Shown in pieces: positions 10,888-20,483 of a stretch of DNA of 64,000 nt (position 1 is the first letter of the stretch; every line of letters begins with the position of its first letter). The stretch covers positions 124,001-188,000 of IMG/VR virus record IMGVR_UViG_3300021963_000021; one strand, given 5' to 3'. Position numbers and translations under genes: made by a program. This DNA is from a virus. Below the pieces are notes generated by a model. That model was given only the letters and a program-made list of their open reading frames with translations, was not told where the DNA came from and made no database searches.

Positions 10888-11547
10888 ATGAGACAAGAAG
10901 AGCCAAACACTATGCTAGAAAATAACCAAGTAAATCAACAGTCACCGCAAAAGCCTAATGAGCAAGGTGGCTTCCACGTCGAAGGACACATCAAGATTTT
11001 TGATCCTGAAACCAACGAAATTTACATCGATAAACGTAATGCTATACATTATGAAAATATGAGCGTGGCCATGGCGCAGGCCCTGTCAAATCAAGGATCA
11101 GGATGGATATCATCTATGGTATTTGGTAACGGGGGAACAGTGGTAGATCCAACAGGATTAATTACCTACCTAACACCAAATACAAATGGTATTAATTCTA
11201 GTCTTTATAATCAAACATTTTCTAAGGTAGTAGATCAAAATTCAGCTACCAACGCAGATCCTGTAAGAAACAAGATGGAAGTACGTCACGTTACAGGCGC
11301 AACTTACAGCGATATTGTAGTTTCTTGCTTACTAGATTATGGTGAGCCGAGCGGCCAAGAGGCGTTTGATAATTCTGTAGATATGAACGGCGACTATGTG
11401 TTTGACGAATTAGGGCTTAAATCATCGGGCACAGACAAATTACTAACACACGTAGTTTTCCACCCTGTACAAAAGTCATTAAACAGACTTATACAGATTG
11501 ATTACACAATTAGAATACAAAGCCTAACTGGTTTCACTGAGGTATAA
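10888..11547 (+). CDS. Putative virion structural protein
   Basis: 219 aa, with a low-complexity Gln/Asn/Pro-rich start and then a predominantly beta-type body. No recognised domain or catalytic motif. It lies between the giant tail protein and the fibre array and is 2 bases from the next gene, so it is probably a small tail or baseplate component. Two starts are possible. The ATG at 10888 lies 6 nt after a late-promoter octamer and would be nearly leaderless. The in-frame ATG at 10912 has a purine stretch (AAGAAGAG) 9 nt upstream. The sequence alone does not settle which is used. Function unknown. Confidence 0.7.
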   Translation: MRQEEPNTMLENNQVNQQSPQKPNEQGGFHVEGHIKIFDPETNEIYIDKRNAIHYENMSVAMAQALSNQGSGWISSMVFGNGGTVVDPTGLITYLTPNTNGINSSLYNQTFSKVVDQNSATNADPVRNKMEVRHVTGATYSDIVVSCLLDYGEPSGQEAFDNSVDMNGDYVFDELGLKSSGTDKLLTHVVFHPVQKSLNRLIQIDYTIRIQSLTGFTEV

Positions 11548-11549
11548 CA

Positions 11550-13733
11550 ATGCCATATAATGTATATTTTACAGATCCAACACTACATCCTGAACCGTTA
11601 GAAGTTCAAGATAATACCTCTAACGTTGATACTAATGTTACTATTCCTGGTAGAAACGTAACTGGTTATGGAAAAATTATAGCTGAGAATTTCTTACATT
11701 TATTAGAAAATTTTGCCAGTGACAATGCTCCTAATAGCTCTCAAGCTGTGATTGGTCAACTATGGTATGACACAGTAAACAACAGAGTACAGGTCTTTGA
11801 CGGAGTTGATTGGAAACCAACTAGCGGTATTACCACAGCAGTTAACGAACCATCTGGCGCAACAACAGGCGATCTCTGGGTTAACAACAGTACACAACAG
11901 TTGTACTTGAGAGCCAATGACACTTGGGTATTAGTTGGACCGCAATTTAGTGAAGGTACAAAATCGGGTCCTTTAGTTGAAAGTATTCTAGACATTGACA
12001 ACAGAAGTAGAACAGTTATTATATTCTACACTAGAGACATTCCTGTTGTTATTGTTAGCAAAGACACATTTATTCCTAAGGTAGTTATTCAAGGTTTTAC
12101 TAGTGTAGAATCTGGAATCAATATTACTACACGAACAGACATTTCTGATTTAACAGTAGTTCCTAAATTAATCGGTCGAGCAACAGCAGCAGAATCGTTG
12201 GTCGTTGGTACTACAGAAGTCCCAGCTACAACTTTTATTAGACGTGATCAAATAGAAACAATATCGGCTCAATTTAATGTTAGAGATGATTCTGGACTAT
12301 TCATAGGTACTAATGGTAATTTTAACCTTGGTGTTAGATCATCTAACGCATTGCTTTATAATTCAACACCAGGTGGCGCCATTGATATCCAATCAAGTAG
12401 AACAGGCAGCTTTGGTGTTCCGACTACAGTTATACGTGTTATTGAAGACAAGATTGGCGTAAACAACGCTACTCCAGAAGCAACATTGGACGTTATTGGT
12501 ACAGTTAGAGTTGCGGGTGTTGTTACATTAACTGACGAATCAAATTCTACAAATTTAAACAACGGTAGCTTTATTACAGCTGGCGGTATGGCTGTTAATA
12601 GAAATCTTAATGTCGGAGGAAACACTAGCATAAGCGGTACACTGACAACAAAATCAGTAGAGCCTGCTACAGCATCTGAAACTATTGGTACTGACACTAA
12701 TAGATATAAAGTTATCTACGCTGACCAATTGGTTGCTAATAAATTTACAGGTACGCTAACTGGTAATATTTCTGGAAACGCAGGGTCAGCTACTTCTTTA
12801 GCTAATTCTACAAACTTTAAATTAGAAGGTGACGTTTCAAGTAACGTGCTGTCCTTTAATGGTACAGGTAACCTTAACAAGACATTTACAACAACACTAA
12901 CTTCGGACATTATTTCCAACAAAGCATCATTAGGTAACATACAGAATAATGATGAAATGTTAGTTTACAGAGCTAACACTGGTCTAAGAAAAGTAACAAG
13001 ACAGACATTTATTGATGACGCTGGTGTACCTATTGGGTCTGTGTTTGCTTGGTCAGGCACTGAGGCACCAACCGGCTATGTGTTGTGTGACGGTTCAGAA
13101 TACGAACTTTACCGTTATAGAGAATTGGGTACAGTCCTAGGAACAACATACAATGGTTCTACTCCTTTACTAGGATCTCCAAAAGGCGTTACTTTCCGTG
13201 TTCCGGATCTACGTGGTAGATTTGTACTTGGTAAGCAAGACATGGATGCCGGTGTTAGAGTTCCTTATCCAGGTGGAGCAACTGCGCCCGACGCTGGCGG
13301 CGGACTAGTAGTCCCTGCTCGTGTAAGTGATACACAGGCAAACGTGTTAGGCGGTATCAGCGGTAAAGACCAATACGTTATTGAACAATACAATATTCCA
13401 GACCACGATCACGATTTGGCAGGAAGAAGAACTGATAATTCACCAAGTGGAACACAGTTTTATGTTATTAATGATTTATCATCAACGCAGCCTACAGATG
13501 TGTCACCGTATACATTAATTGGCGGTGCTGGTAGATTAAATGAAAGAACAAAAGCAGGCACAGTTATTGGTGGTGCTCAAAAAATGTCTTCAACAGGTTT
13601 GGTAAGAATTAACATTGAAGATAAACGTGTACCAGGAAATTCTGATTCGCTTATTGGCCGTCCATTTAACGTTATGAATCCGTTTATAACATTAAATTAC
13701 ATCATACGAAGCGGAAAGCCAACTAACGATTAA
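11550..13733 (+). CDS. Fibre protein with tail-collar domain (paralogue 1 of 5)
   Basis: 727 aa. Residues ~1-135 form the head shared by five genes in this window: an NxxGYGxxxxENFLxLLENF core followed by two W-(Y/F)-(D/N)...DG-x-W type hairpin repeats (GQLWYD...VFDG and GDLWVN...YLRAND). The middle is Thr/Asn/Gly-rich and likely a trimeric beta shaft. From about residue 495 there is a phage tail-collar domain (AWSGTEAPTGYVLCDG, then FRVPDLRGRFVLG), the domain of T4 gp12 short tail fibres, followed by a glycine-rich tip. Start supported by GAGGT upstream. Probably a receptor-binding or short tail fibre. Confidence 0.85.
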   Translation: MPYNVYFTDPTLHPEPLEVQDNTSNVDTNVTIPGRNVTGYGKIIAENFLHLLENFASDNAPNSSQAVIGQLWYDTVNNRVQVFDGVDWKPTSGITTAVNEPSGATTGDLWVNNSTQQLYLRANDTWVLVGPQFSEGTKSGPLVESILDIDNRSRTVIIFYTRDIPVVIVSKDTFIPKVVIQGFTSVESGINITTRTDISDLTVVPKLIGRATAAESLVVGTTEVPATTFIRRDQIETISAQFNVRDDSGLFIGTNGNFNLGVRSSNALLYNSTPGGAIDIQSSRTGSFGVPTTVIRVIEDKIGVNNATPEATLDVIGTVRVAGVVTLTDESNSTNLNNGSFITAGGMAVNRNLNVGGNTSISGTLTTKSVEPATASETIGTDTNRYKVIYADQLVANKFTGTLTGNISGNAGSATSLANSTNFKLEGDVSSNVLSFNGTGNLNKTFTTTLTSDIISNKASLGNIQNNDEMLVYRANTGLRKVTRQTFIDDAGVPIGSVFAWSGTEAPTGYVLCDGSEYELYRYRELGTVLGTTYNGSTPLLGSPKGVTFRVPDLRGRFVLGKQDMDAGVRVPYPGGATAPDAGGGLVVPARVSDTQANVLGGISGKDQYVIEQYNIPDHDHDLAGRRTDNSPSGTQFYVINDLSSTQPTDVSPYTLIGGAGRLNERTKAGTVIGGAQKMSSTGLVRINIEDKRVPGNSDSLIGRPFNVMNPFITLNYIIRSGKPTND

Positions 13734-13744
13734 TGGAGCGATGA

Positions 13745-15805
13745 ATGGCATATACAATTAATAAAACCGACGGTACCGCAATAGCAACAGTAGCTGATGG
13801 ACAGATAGACTCGGCATCTACTTCTATTACGCTGATTGGTAAAAACTTTAGCGGATTCGGTGAGTATCTTAATGAAAACTTAGTTAAGCTACTGGAAAAT
13901 TTTGCCAGCAACGGAGTTGAACCAACACCTGCCCTAACAGGGCAACTTTGGTATGATACTGAAGAAAATCGTGTAAAGGTTTATTCGGGAACAGAATGGA
14001 AAGCAGTGGGCACGAGTGCGTTAGCGACAACAAGACCGCTCGATATTAGCACAGGTGATTTTTGGTTTAACACTACAGATAACCAACTGTATTTTTATGA
14101 TGGCAGTAGAGATTATCTAATAGGCCCTGACTACTCAGTATCCCAAGGTCAAACTGGTTTTAAAGTTGAAACCATAGAAGATTCGGCAAGAAGAAATAGA
14201 ACTGTAGCAACATTATATCTAGCAGGCGGCGCATTTGGATTTTACAGTGCTATTGAATTTACACCACGATTTCCTATTCCTAATTATTCTAGCAACGTTA
14301 TTAAGATTGGTTTTAATCCTATCAACGATACATTTAAATATCAAGGAACTTCAGCGAACTCGGATAAGCTAGGAAATGTTGAAGCTATCTTTTATGCTAG
14401 AAAAAATCAAACTAACATATTTTCTGAGCAGCTTACAGTATCTAATGATCAAGGTATCCGTTGGGGAACAGGTCCTCAAGGACAAGCTGGCGTCGAAAGT
14501 GGCGGTGACGTTTATATAAGAAACAGTGCCAACAATTTTAAACTAGCACTCAAAGTAACAAAAAATAATAACTCTCTAACTGCTATGACTATTGAGCCAG
14601 CATCAACTGGCGACGATATAATAAACATATTTCCTTCAAATCCTAACAGTCTAGTAAATGTTGGCGGCGATATGGTTATTGCCGGAGACCTAACAGTACA
14701 GGGCGCAACAATTATAGTCCAAGCAGAAACAGTTACACTTAAAGACAAACTGTTAGAAATAGGTGTTCCGTCGAGCGGATCTGCCACAGATACTGGCGCA
14801 GACGGTGGTGGTATAAAATTAAAAGGTGATACAGATCATTCTATGATCTGGGACAACGCTACAGACACTTGGGTGTTCAGCGAGTCTATAGATGTTCCAG
14901 CTGGCGCTGGTTATAAAATTGACGGTGTGCCTGTTTTAACTGATATTGGCACAGGCATTGAATTATCTGCAGCAGTTACAAGCGCACCAGGATTGACTGC
15001 GTTTGGTACATTAAACAGTTTTAACGTTGATAATATTACGTTCAACGACAATCTGATATCTAACAATGGTAACTCATCCCCATACCCAGATGGGGGCAAT
15101 GCGGGAGGAGTTAATCAATATGATTTACATATTGAACCTCGCGGAGACTTATATCTTGACGGAACAACACATCCAAAGATTATAGGCATACAAACTACTA
15201 ATGAATTAGCAATAGATCAAACAGTTGAATCACCTAATGTCTTAACTGGTACTGAATTATCTGAAGCAACTTCAAAACAGTATGTAACACAATTAGTTAG
15301 AACACGAAGCATTGCGTTGACATTAGATGTCACAGGTAAAGAACTAGTTAACTATGATTCTGACCTAGGCGATCCTTTAACAGATCAAGAAATAGTAGAT
15401 ATCTTAACAAATATTGCTCCTGTGGACGAATATGAACCAGGAACAAAAGCACGTATAGCTACTTGGAGATATTTCTTAGAAAATATTCCTGCTGTATCAA
15501 CGACTGGATCTCAGTGGACCGGTGGAAACATGATATCTACAGAAACATTGTACGATGTAACCGGAGCGTTAACTCCGAGTGGACCGACTGGGCCATACGG
15601 TGTTGTTAAAGAAGTAGCAGTTGATTCTCAAATACCAACTCAAAAACCTCCAAGATTTTATATCGTTAGAGGTTTAGTTGTATGTACTTTAACACAGACT
15701 TCTCCTTCGGTAGTTGAGTGGGTGCTTGATACTAGAGTAGAAGACCAAGATCCACCTGGACCATCCGGAGCAGCGTTGACATCATTCGAGAGACCAGCAT
15801 GGTAA
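13745..15805 (+). CDS. Fibre protein (paralogue 2 of 5)
   Basis: 686 aa. It carries the shared N-terminal head (LIGKNFSGFGEYLNENLVKL and two WYD/WFN...DG repeats, residues ~1-130) but no collar domain. The middle includes a segment resembling fibre shafts (MVIAGDLTVQGATIIVQAET) and the C-terminus is Pro/Gly-rich. GGAG lies 6 nt before the ATG. The common head implies attachment to the same virion site as the other four, with a different distal part. Receptor or role not identifiable. Confidence 0.8.
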   Translation: MAYTINKTDGTAIATVADGQIDSASTSITLIGKNFSGFGEYLNENLVKLLENFASNGVEPTPALTGQLWYDTEENRVKVYSGTEWKAVGTSALATTRPLDISTGDFWFNTTDNQLYFYDGSRDYLIGPDYSVSQGQTGFKVETIEDSARRNRTVATLYLAGGAFGFYSAIEFTPRFPIPNYSSNVIKIGFNPINDTFKYQGTSANSDKLGNVEAIFYARKNQTNIFSEQLTVSNDQGIRWGTGPQGQAGVESGGDVYIRNSANNFKLALKVTKNNNSLTAMTIEPASTGDDIINIFPSNPNSLVNVGGDMVIAGDLTVQGATIIVQAETVTLKDKLLEIGVPSSGSATDTGADGGGIKLKGDTDHSMIWDNATDTWVFSESIDVPAGAGYKIDGVPVLTDIGTGIELSAAVTSAPGLTAFGTLNSFNVDNITFNDNLISNNGNSSPYPDGGNAGGVNQYDLHIEPRGDLYLDGTTHPKIIGIQTTNELAIDQTVESPNVLTGTELSEATSKQYVTQLVRTRSIALTLDVTGKELVNYDSDLGDPLTDQEIVDILTNIAPVDEYEPGTKARIATWRYFLENIPAVSTTGSQWTGGNMISTETLYDVTGALTPSGPTGPYGVVKEVAVDSQIPTQKPPRFYIVRGLVVCTLTQTSPSVVEWVLDTRVEDQDPPGPSGAALTSFERPAW

Positions 15806-15832
15806 AATTAAATAAACTGACGGAAGAAGCAG

Positions 15833-17710
15833 ATGCCATATCAAATTAACAAATATAACGGTGATAGACTAGTAGTACTAGAAGATGGTGTGTTAGACAC
15901 AACCACTAGTGTTGGTCTTGTAGGTAAAAACTTCGCTGGGTATGGCGAAATACAAAATGAAAACTTCCTATGGTTGTTGGAAAATTTTGCTGGAAGAAAT
16001 GCTCCAACAAAAGCCATACAAGGACAACTATGGTATGATTCTGAAACACAGCGTATTAGAGTTTACGATGGAATTGCTTGGAACATAGTCGGCAACACTG
16101 TTGTTTCAAGTACAGAGCCTGTTGACAATGCTCCAGGTGATGGATGGTTTAATACTACTTCCAAACAGCTCTATGTCTATGACGGTACACAATTTAGATT
16201 TGTTGGACCAGAAGCTGTCACTGATTTTGGCACAACACGTCTAGTATCTACAAAGATTAGAGATGTAACTTCTAATTATAGAGCAGTAATTAAAGTAACT
16301 TTAAATGATACGGTGATTGGCATCATAGCTGAAAGAGACTTTGACATAAGTCCGTCGGATGCTGTTCCTGGATTTACGTCACTTAAGAAAGGCATAACAC
16401 TTTCTACTACTTCTTTCTTAAAAGGTGACGTAGTAGGAAATGCTTCTACAGCAACAGCGTTGGATACAGCAAGAAATATTAATGGCGTTGCCTTTGACGG
16501 ATCGGCAGATATAACAATAAAATCTAGTACTACAAATTATCTAGTAAGTGGAAATTATATTACTGGTGATGACTTTGACGGATCTACACCTATAACATGG
16601 GGAGTTGATGCTACATCGAGCAATACCCACGGTAAAGTAGTGGCCAGAGACTTGTTGGGAAATTTTTCAGCATCGACTATCACAGCAGATTTAACCGGCA
16701 ATACAACCGGAACACATTATGGAAATGTTCAAGGAAATCTATCAGGCAATACTGTAGGTACACATACAGGACCTTTAGTAGGAAATGTGACAGGAAATGT
16801 GACAGGAAATGTAACTGGTTCATTAAACGGTATTGTCGGCAACACATCACCAACATCGGGCACATTTACAGTTTTAACAGTCAGCGGCGATTTTGTAGTT
16901 GACGGGTCAGCAGGGACTGTAGGACAGATATTAAAATCAAGAGGTGCCAGCCAACCACCAGTATGGGGATCACCTGTTGTGGATCTTGACACACAGGTAA
17001 CAAATATACTAGCCGGAAATCACGGCGGCACAGGAAGATCGTCACTTACATTGAACAGTCTTGTAGTTGGCAATGGAACTGGCCCGGTTAACTTAATTGC
17101 GCCAGGGCAAGCGGGCAATGTTTTACAATCAGACGGCGGCCAATGGGCTAGCCAACCTTTAGGCATTGTTGGGCAAGTTTGTTATTTTGCCATGGCAACC
17201 CCTCCAGCTGGTTGGTTAATATGTGATGGGAGAGCAATATCTAGAACTGCTTACCCTGCTCTTTATGCGGCAATTGGTATTCAATGGGGAGATGGCGATG
17301 GCGGTTCTACATTTAATCTACCAGACCTACGTGGAGAATTTATTAGAGGTTGGGACGGCGGTCGTGGTGTAGATTCTGGAAGATCATTTGCTTCTCCTCA
17401 ATCAACAAGTGTTGGACAGCACACACATGATTTCTATGACATCTATGGAATATGGGGTGATCACGTTGGTAACTATCGAATCACAGGCGGGGTTCCTGTA
17501 CTAAATGGACCAGAGCCTCCTGTAGCTGTTGGATCTGGATTTAGAGATGTTGATGGAAATTATCATACACAGTACTTCTATTATAGTGATGCGTATGATG
17601 GAGATAACGACGGCGGAGCTTGGGCAATTAAGAATAGAACACTAACAGCCGGACAAGCAGGCGAAACAAGACCAAGAAACGTAGCAATGCTACCTTGTAT
17701 TAAATATTAA
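15833..17710 (+). CDS. Fibre protein with tail-collar domain (paralogue 3 of 5)
   Basis: 625 aa. Shared N-terminal head at residues ~1-130 (VGLVGKNFAGYGE, ENFLWLLENFAG, GQLWYD). The middle is a Gly-Asn-Thr-rich repetitive shaft, including three tandem GNVT units. A tail-collar domain starts near residue 447 (MATPPAGWLICDGRAISRTAYPAL split by a short loop, then FNLPDLRGEFIRGWDGG). The terminal RPRNVAMLPCIKY is typical of collar fibres that end in a conserved C-terminal strand. GGAAG precedes the start. Likely a short tail or side fibre. Confidence 0.85.
   Translation: MPYQINKYNGDRLVVLEDGVLDTTTSVGLVGKNFAGYGEIQNENFLWLLENFAGRNAPTKAIQGQLWYDSETQRIRVYDGIAWNIVGNTVVSSTEPVDNAPGDGWFNTTSKQLYVYDGTQFRFVGPEAVTDFGTTRLVSTKIRDVTSNYRAVIKVTLNDTVIGIIAERDFDISPSDAVPGFTSLKKGITLSTTSFLKGDVVGNASTATALDTARNINGVAFDGSADITIKSSTTNYLVSGNYITGDDFDGSTPITWGVDATSSNTHGKVVARDLLGNFSASTITADLTGNTTGTHYGNVQGNLSGNTVGTHTGPLVGNVTGNVTGNVTGSLNGIVGNTSPTSGTFTVLTVSGDFVVDGSAGTVGQILKSRGASQPPVWGSPVVDLDTQVTNILAGNHGGTGRSSLTLNSLVVGNGTGPVNLIAPGQAGNVLQSDGGQWASQPLGIVGQVCYFAMATPPAGWLICDGRAISRTAYPALYAAIGIQWGDGDGGSTFNLPDLRGEFIRGWDGGRGVDSGRSFASPQSTSVGQHTHDFYDIYGIWGDHVGNYRITGGVPVLNGPEPPVAVGSGFRDVDGNYHTQYFYYSDAYDGDNDGGAWAIKNRTLTAGQAGETRPRNVAMLPCIKY
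16781..16816 (+). repeat. 12-bp tandem repeat in fibre shaft
   Basis: Three consecutive 12-base units: ggaaatgtgaca at 16781-16792 and 16793-16804, then the variant ggaaatgtaact at 16805-16816. They encode GNVT three times. In-frame units like this can expand or contract without frameshift and so change shaft length. Confidence 0.75.
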
Positions 17711-17722
17711 TTGGAGCGATAA

Positions 17723-19504
17723 ATGCCATATCAGGTAGACAGATACAACGGAACAACACTAGTTACAGTCCCAGATCAAACTGTGGACTCGTCTAGCTGC
17801 GACATTAAATTAATAGGTAAAAATTACGCAGGGTATGGCGAATTACAAAACGAAAATTTCTTACACATGTTGGAACATTTTCGCGGTGAATATGCCCCAA
17901 GACGCCCTATAGTTGGTCAAATATGGTATGACGAACTTAATAATAAAATAAAGTTTAGAGATAAGAATAACAGTTGGCGAACTACTGCTATCCTTGATGT
18001 ATCGCCGACGGCTCCTACAGGATTAGCAGCCGCAGACAAGGGCAATTTTTGGTATGATGATACCTTAAAGCAAATAAACGTGTGGGACGGTTCTGATCAT
18101 ATAGTTGTAGGACCAGAAGTTGCTGTAAATTTTGGTAAAACTAGACTTAGCTCTGGGACTATACGTGATAATGGTAACACTGAACACGCTATCATTAGAG
18201 TATGGGCCGATGACACTGTTGTTGCTACTATCAGCAATGACGAATACAGTATTGGCGATATTGAAGAAATCGACGGTTTTACAGATATAAAGAAAGGTAT
18301 CACTCTAGTTGATACTCCAGCAACAGGTGTTACTAGCACACCTTATAGATTTTGGGGCACAGCTAGCAACACACTAAAGTTTGTTGGAAGACCAATATCA
18401 GACTTTGTTTTAAGATCCGGCGCAGGATCTACTTTTGATGATACCGGATTTTCTATAGGCAATGATAACGATCTAAAAATATTTGTTGAATCTACAGATA
18501 GACCAGTTATTTCTAATCAATTAGGTAACAGCATTCGTATTAGAATCAAAACTGGTACAATTAATAATGACGTTGGAGTGTTTGATGTTACTGGAATGGT
18601 TCCAGGCACAACCGAAAGTTATAATTTAGGTTCAACATTGCGTAAATGGAAAGAAATACATGCTAGTGATGTATTTGGTAATGTAGTTGGTTCTGTAACT
18701 GGCAACGTCTATGCCAACGATGATTCAGTAATGGTTAATGGTTTGACTAAAGAATTAGTTGGATCGCTAACAGGATCAGTCTCGGGAAATCTAAAAGCAC
18801 TTGATAGTACTATCGCCTATGATGGTTCTACTAAAACATTTACTAGTACTAACGCAAATTTTGTCAATTCTTCTATCGACACATTAACAATTATTAATCT
18901 AATAGATGGTGATTTAAAGGGTGACTTATACGCTTCAGACTCTACCATTGCCTACAACGCAGGAACTAAACAATTTACAGGGTCGTTAGTCGGTAATGCT
19001 GCTACAGCTAGCAAATTCTTAGACCCTAAATATATTAACGGTGTAGCATTCGATGGCTCAGTAAACATAACTATCGAAGACGATACTAAGGTAGCTAAAG
19101 CTGGCAGTGCTATGACTGGCTATCTAACATTATCTGGAGCGCCGACACAGCCAAATCACGCTGCTACTAAGCAGTATGTCGATGATAAAGTTTCATCTAA
19201 GACACTATTCTTTAGTTTAGATACTAGAGGATTATCTACAACAGGTAGTACCGCAGGTTCTGTTGTGTCTATATTGAATGAACTAGCACCTGCTTCTAAT
19301 TTCTTACCAGGAACAATGGCACACATTGCCAGTACTGTACAAAATGTACAGGCCACAGCAAACGTCGGATACAGCAGTAGAATTTCTATGACTTATGTGT
19401 CTAGTGTTTCTGTGACTACCACAGTACAAAATCCTACTAGAAACAATCTTTTGATATATCAAATCAATTACAGCGGAACAAGTTGGGAATATGTATCAGG
19501 TTAA
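17723..19504 (+). CDS. Fibre protein (paralogue 4 of 5)
   Basis: 593 aa. Shared head at residues ~1-130 (LIGKNYAGYGELQNENFLHML, GQIWYD, NFWYDD...WDGSD). The middle contains short repeated shaft elements (GSVTGNV, GSLTGSVSGNL, DSTIAYD/N repeated twice) and an HAATKQYVDDKV sequence that is frequent in phage fibres. No collar domain. GGAG lies 8 nt before the ATG. Its 3' end overlaps the start of the 2OG-oxygenase gene by 14 bases, which suggests translational coupling. Confidence 0.8.
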   Translation: MPYQVDRYNGTTLVTVPDQTVDSSSCDIKLIGKNYAGYGELQNENFLHMLEHFRGEYAPRRPIVGQIWYDELNNKIKFRDKNNSWRTTAILDVSPTAPTGLAAADKGNFWYDDTLKQINVWDGSDHIVVGPEVAVNFGKTRLSSGTIRDNGNTEHAIIRVWADDTVVATISNDEYSIGDIEEIDGFTDIKKGITLVDTPATGVTSTPYRFWGTASNTLKFVGRPISDFVLRSGAGSTFDDTGFSIGNDNDLKIFVESTDRPVISNQLGNSIRIRIKTGTINNDVGVFDVTGMVPGTTESYNLGSTLRKWKEIHASDVFGNVVGSVTGNVYANDDSVMVNGLTKELVGSLTGSVSGNLKALDSTIAYDGSTKTFTSTNANFVNSSIDTLTIINLIDGDLKGDLYASDSTIAYNAGTKQFTGSLVGNAATASKFLDPKYINGVAFDGSVNITIEDDTKVAKAGSAMTGYLTLSGAPTQPNHAATKQYVDDKVSSKTLFFSLDTRGLSTTGSTAGSVVSILNELAPASNFLPGTMAHIASTVQNVQATANVGYSSRISMTYVSSVSVTTTVQNPTRNNLLIYQINYSGTSWEYVSG

Positions 19505-19985
19505 TCTTGTTAAAAACTATCTAACCAACTCCGATGAAATTATCGAGTTAGCTGAGAAGCATCTTGATAAATTTTCGGATAGATCTGCTGGCAGTAAACA
19601 CAGTTTCAGTACACAATATGGTACTAGTAAACTAAAAAGCATGTTCTATTTTGACATGCCAGAAGAATTAAAAGCAGCGGTATTTAAAACTATACCGGAT
19701 GATCGACGATTTGTTAGTAGCTTCACTATAAACAGATATGATCCGGGTGATTATTTGATACGCCATAGAGACAGCAGCGCAGGATATTGGAAATTCAAGC
19801 TGATATTTTTACGCAGCGATAAATCTCATTTTAAGTATTATGACGAAGATGGCACAGATTATCTAGTTGATGAAGAGCCTGGTGCTTTATTAGACATGCC
19901 TGTTCATTTAGAGCATGAAGTAACAGAAATAGGACCAGATGAAAGGCCAAAATATAGTTTGGTTTTAACATGGGGAAGAATGTAA
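19491..19985 (+). CDS. 2-oxoglutarate/Fe(II)-dependent oxygenase
   Basis: 164 aa, the size of a stand-alone prolyl-4-hydroxylase-type double-stranded beta-helix. Visible iron ligands are H92-x-D94 (IRHRDSS) and H142 (HLEHEV), followed by a basic 2OG-binding segment (ERPKYSLVLTWG, R152/K154). Such enzymes couple decarboxylation of 2-oxoglutarate to hydroxylation of a substrate; the substrate cannot be read from sequence. The gene lies inside the fibre array, overlaps the upstream fibre gene, and is followed directly by a small unknown gene, so a fibre protein is a plausible substrate (inference). Confidence 0.8.
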   Translation: MYQVNLVKNYLTNSDEIIELAEKHLDKFSDRSAGSKHSFSTQYGTSKLKSMFYFDMPEELKAAVFKTIPDDRRFVSSFTINRYDPGDYLIRHRDSSAGYWKFKLIFLRSDKSHFKYYDEDGTDYLVDEEPGALLDMPVHLEHEVTEIGPDERPKYSLVLTWGRM

Positions 19986-20456
19986 ATGGCAAAAGTAAAA
20001 AGAGACTTATTATTTTTAAAGAATACAGGTGTGTTAATTGGCGAAATCCATGACGAAACTGACCGTGAGTCTTTGAATCTAGAAAAATTTGTAGTCAAAT
20101 CTGTAGAGTTTGATACTGAACTTGGCGAATATTGGTATGGTGATCATGATACAGGCGAGATCCGCTCTAGAGTCGAAAAGCCAGTGGTCACTGAGTCATA
20201 CGTGAAGTACGATACTAATCTAACAATAGTTGGTGAATATCCTGTACACAAACAACTCAACATCATAATTGACATGTTAAACAAGAGTTCTGTAGAAAAG
20301 ACCCCAGAGTTTCTAGCTATGAAAGAGTTCATTGATACTGTTAGATCAAACTATCAAGAGCAGGTAGCTGCTTATGCTAATAATCCAGAGGGTTATACTT
20401 GGATTTCTGAAGAAGAAGAACTAGAAATGCTGGACAAAAAGCGTAGATTTGAGTAA
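19986..20456 (+). CDS. Conserved phage protein of unknown function
   Basis: 156 aa, acidic, with no membrane segment or known catalytic motif. It starts immediately after the oxygenase stop codon, so the two are probably co-translated. The C-terminal third is rich in Glu/Lys and likely helical. It could be a fibre-assembly chaperone because of its place between fibre genes, but no family is recognised. Confidence 0.65.
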   Translation: MAKVKRDLLFLKNTGVLIGEIHDETDRESLNLEKFVVKSVEFDTELGEYWYGDHDTGEIRSRVEKPVVTESYVKYDTNLTIVGEYPVHKQLNIIIDMLNKSSVEKTPEFLAMKEFIDTVRSNYQEQVAAYANNPEGYTWISEEEELEMLDKKRRFE

Positions 20457-20457
20457 G

Positions 20458-20465
20458 AATAAATA
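20458..20465 (+). promoter_or_regulatory. T4-type late promoter octamer AATAAATA
   Basis: AATAAATA follows the stop codon of the upstream gene and precedes the fifth fibre gene. The predicted start of transcription is near 20471, leaving a leader of about 13 nt that contains CTGGAAC. It is identical to the octamer at 10874. Confidence 0.55.
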
Positions 20466-20483
20466 CAAGAAACTGGAACAAAC

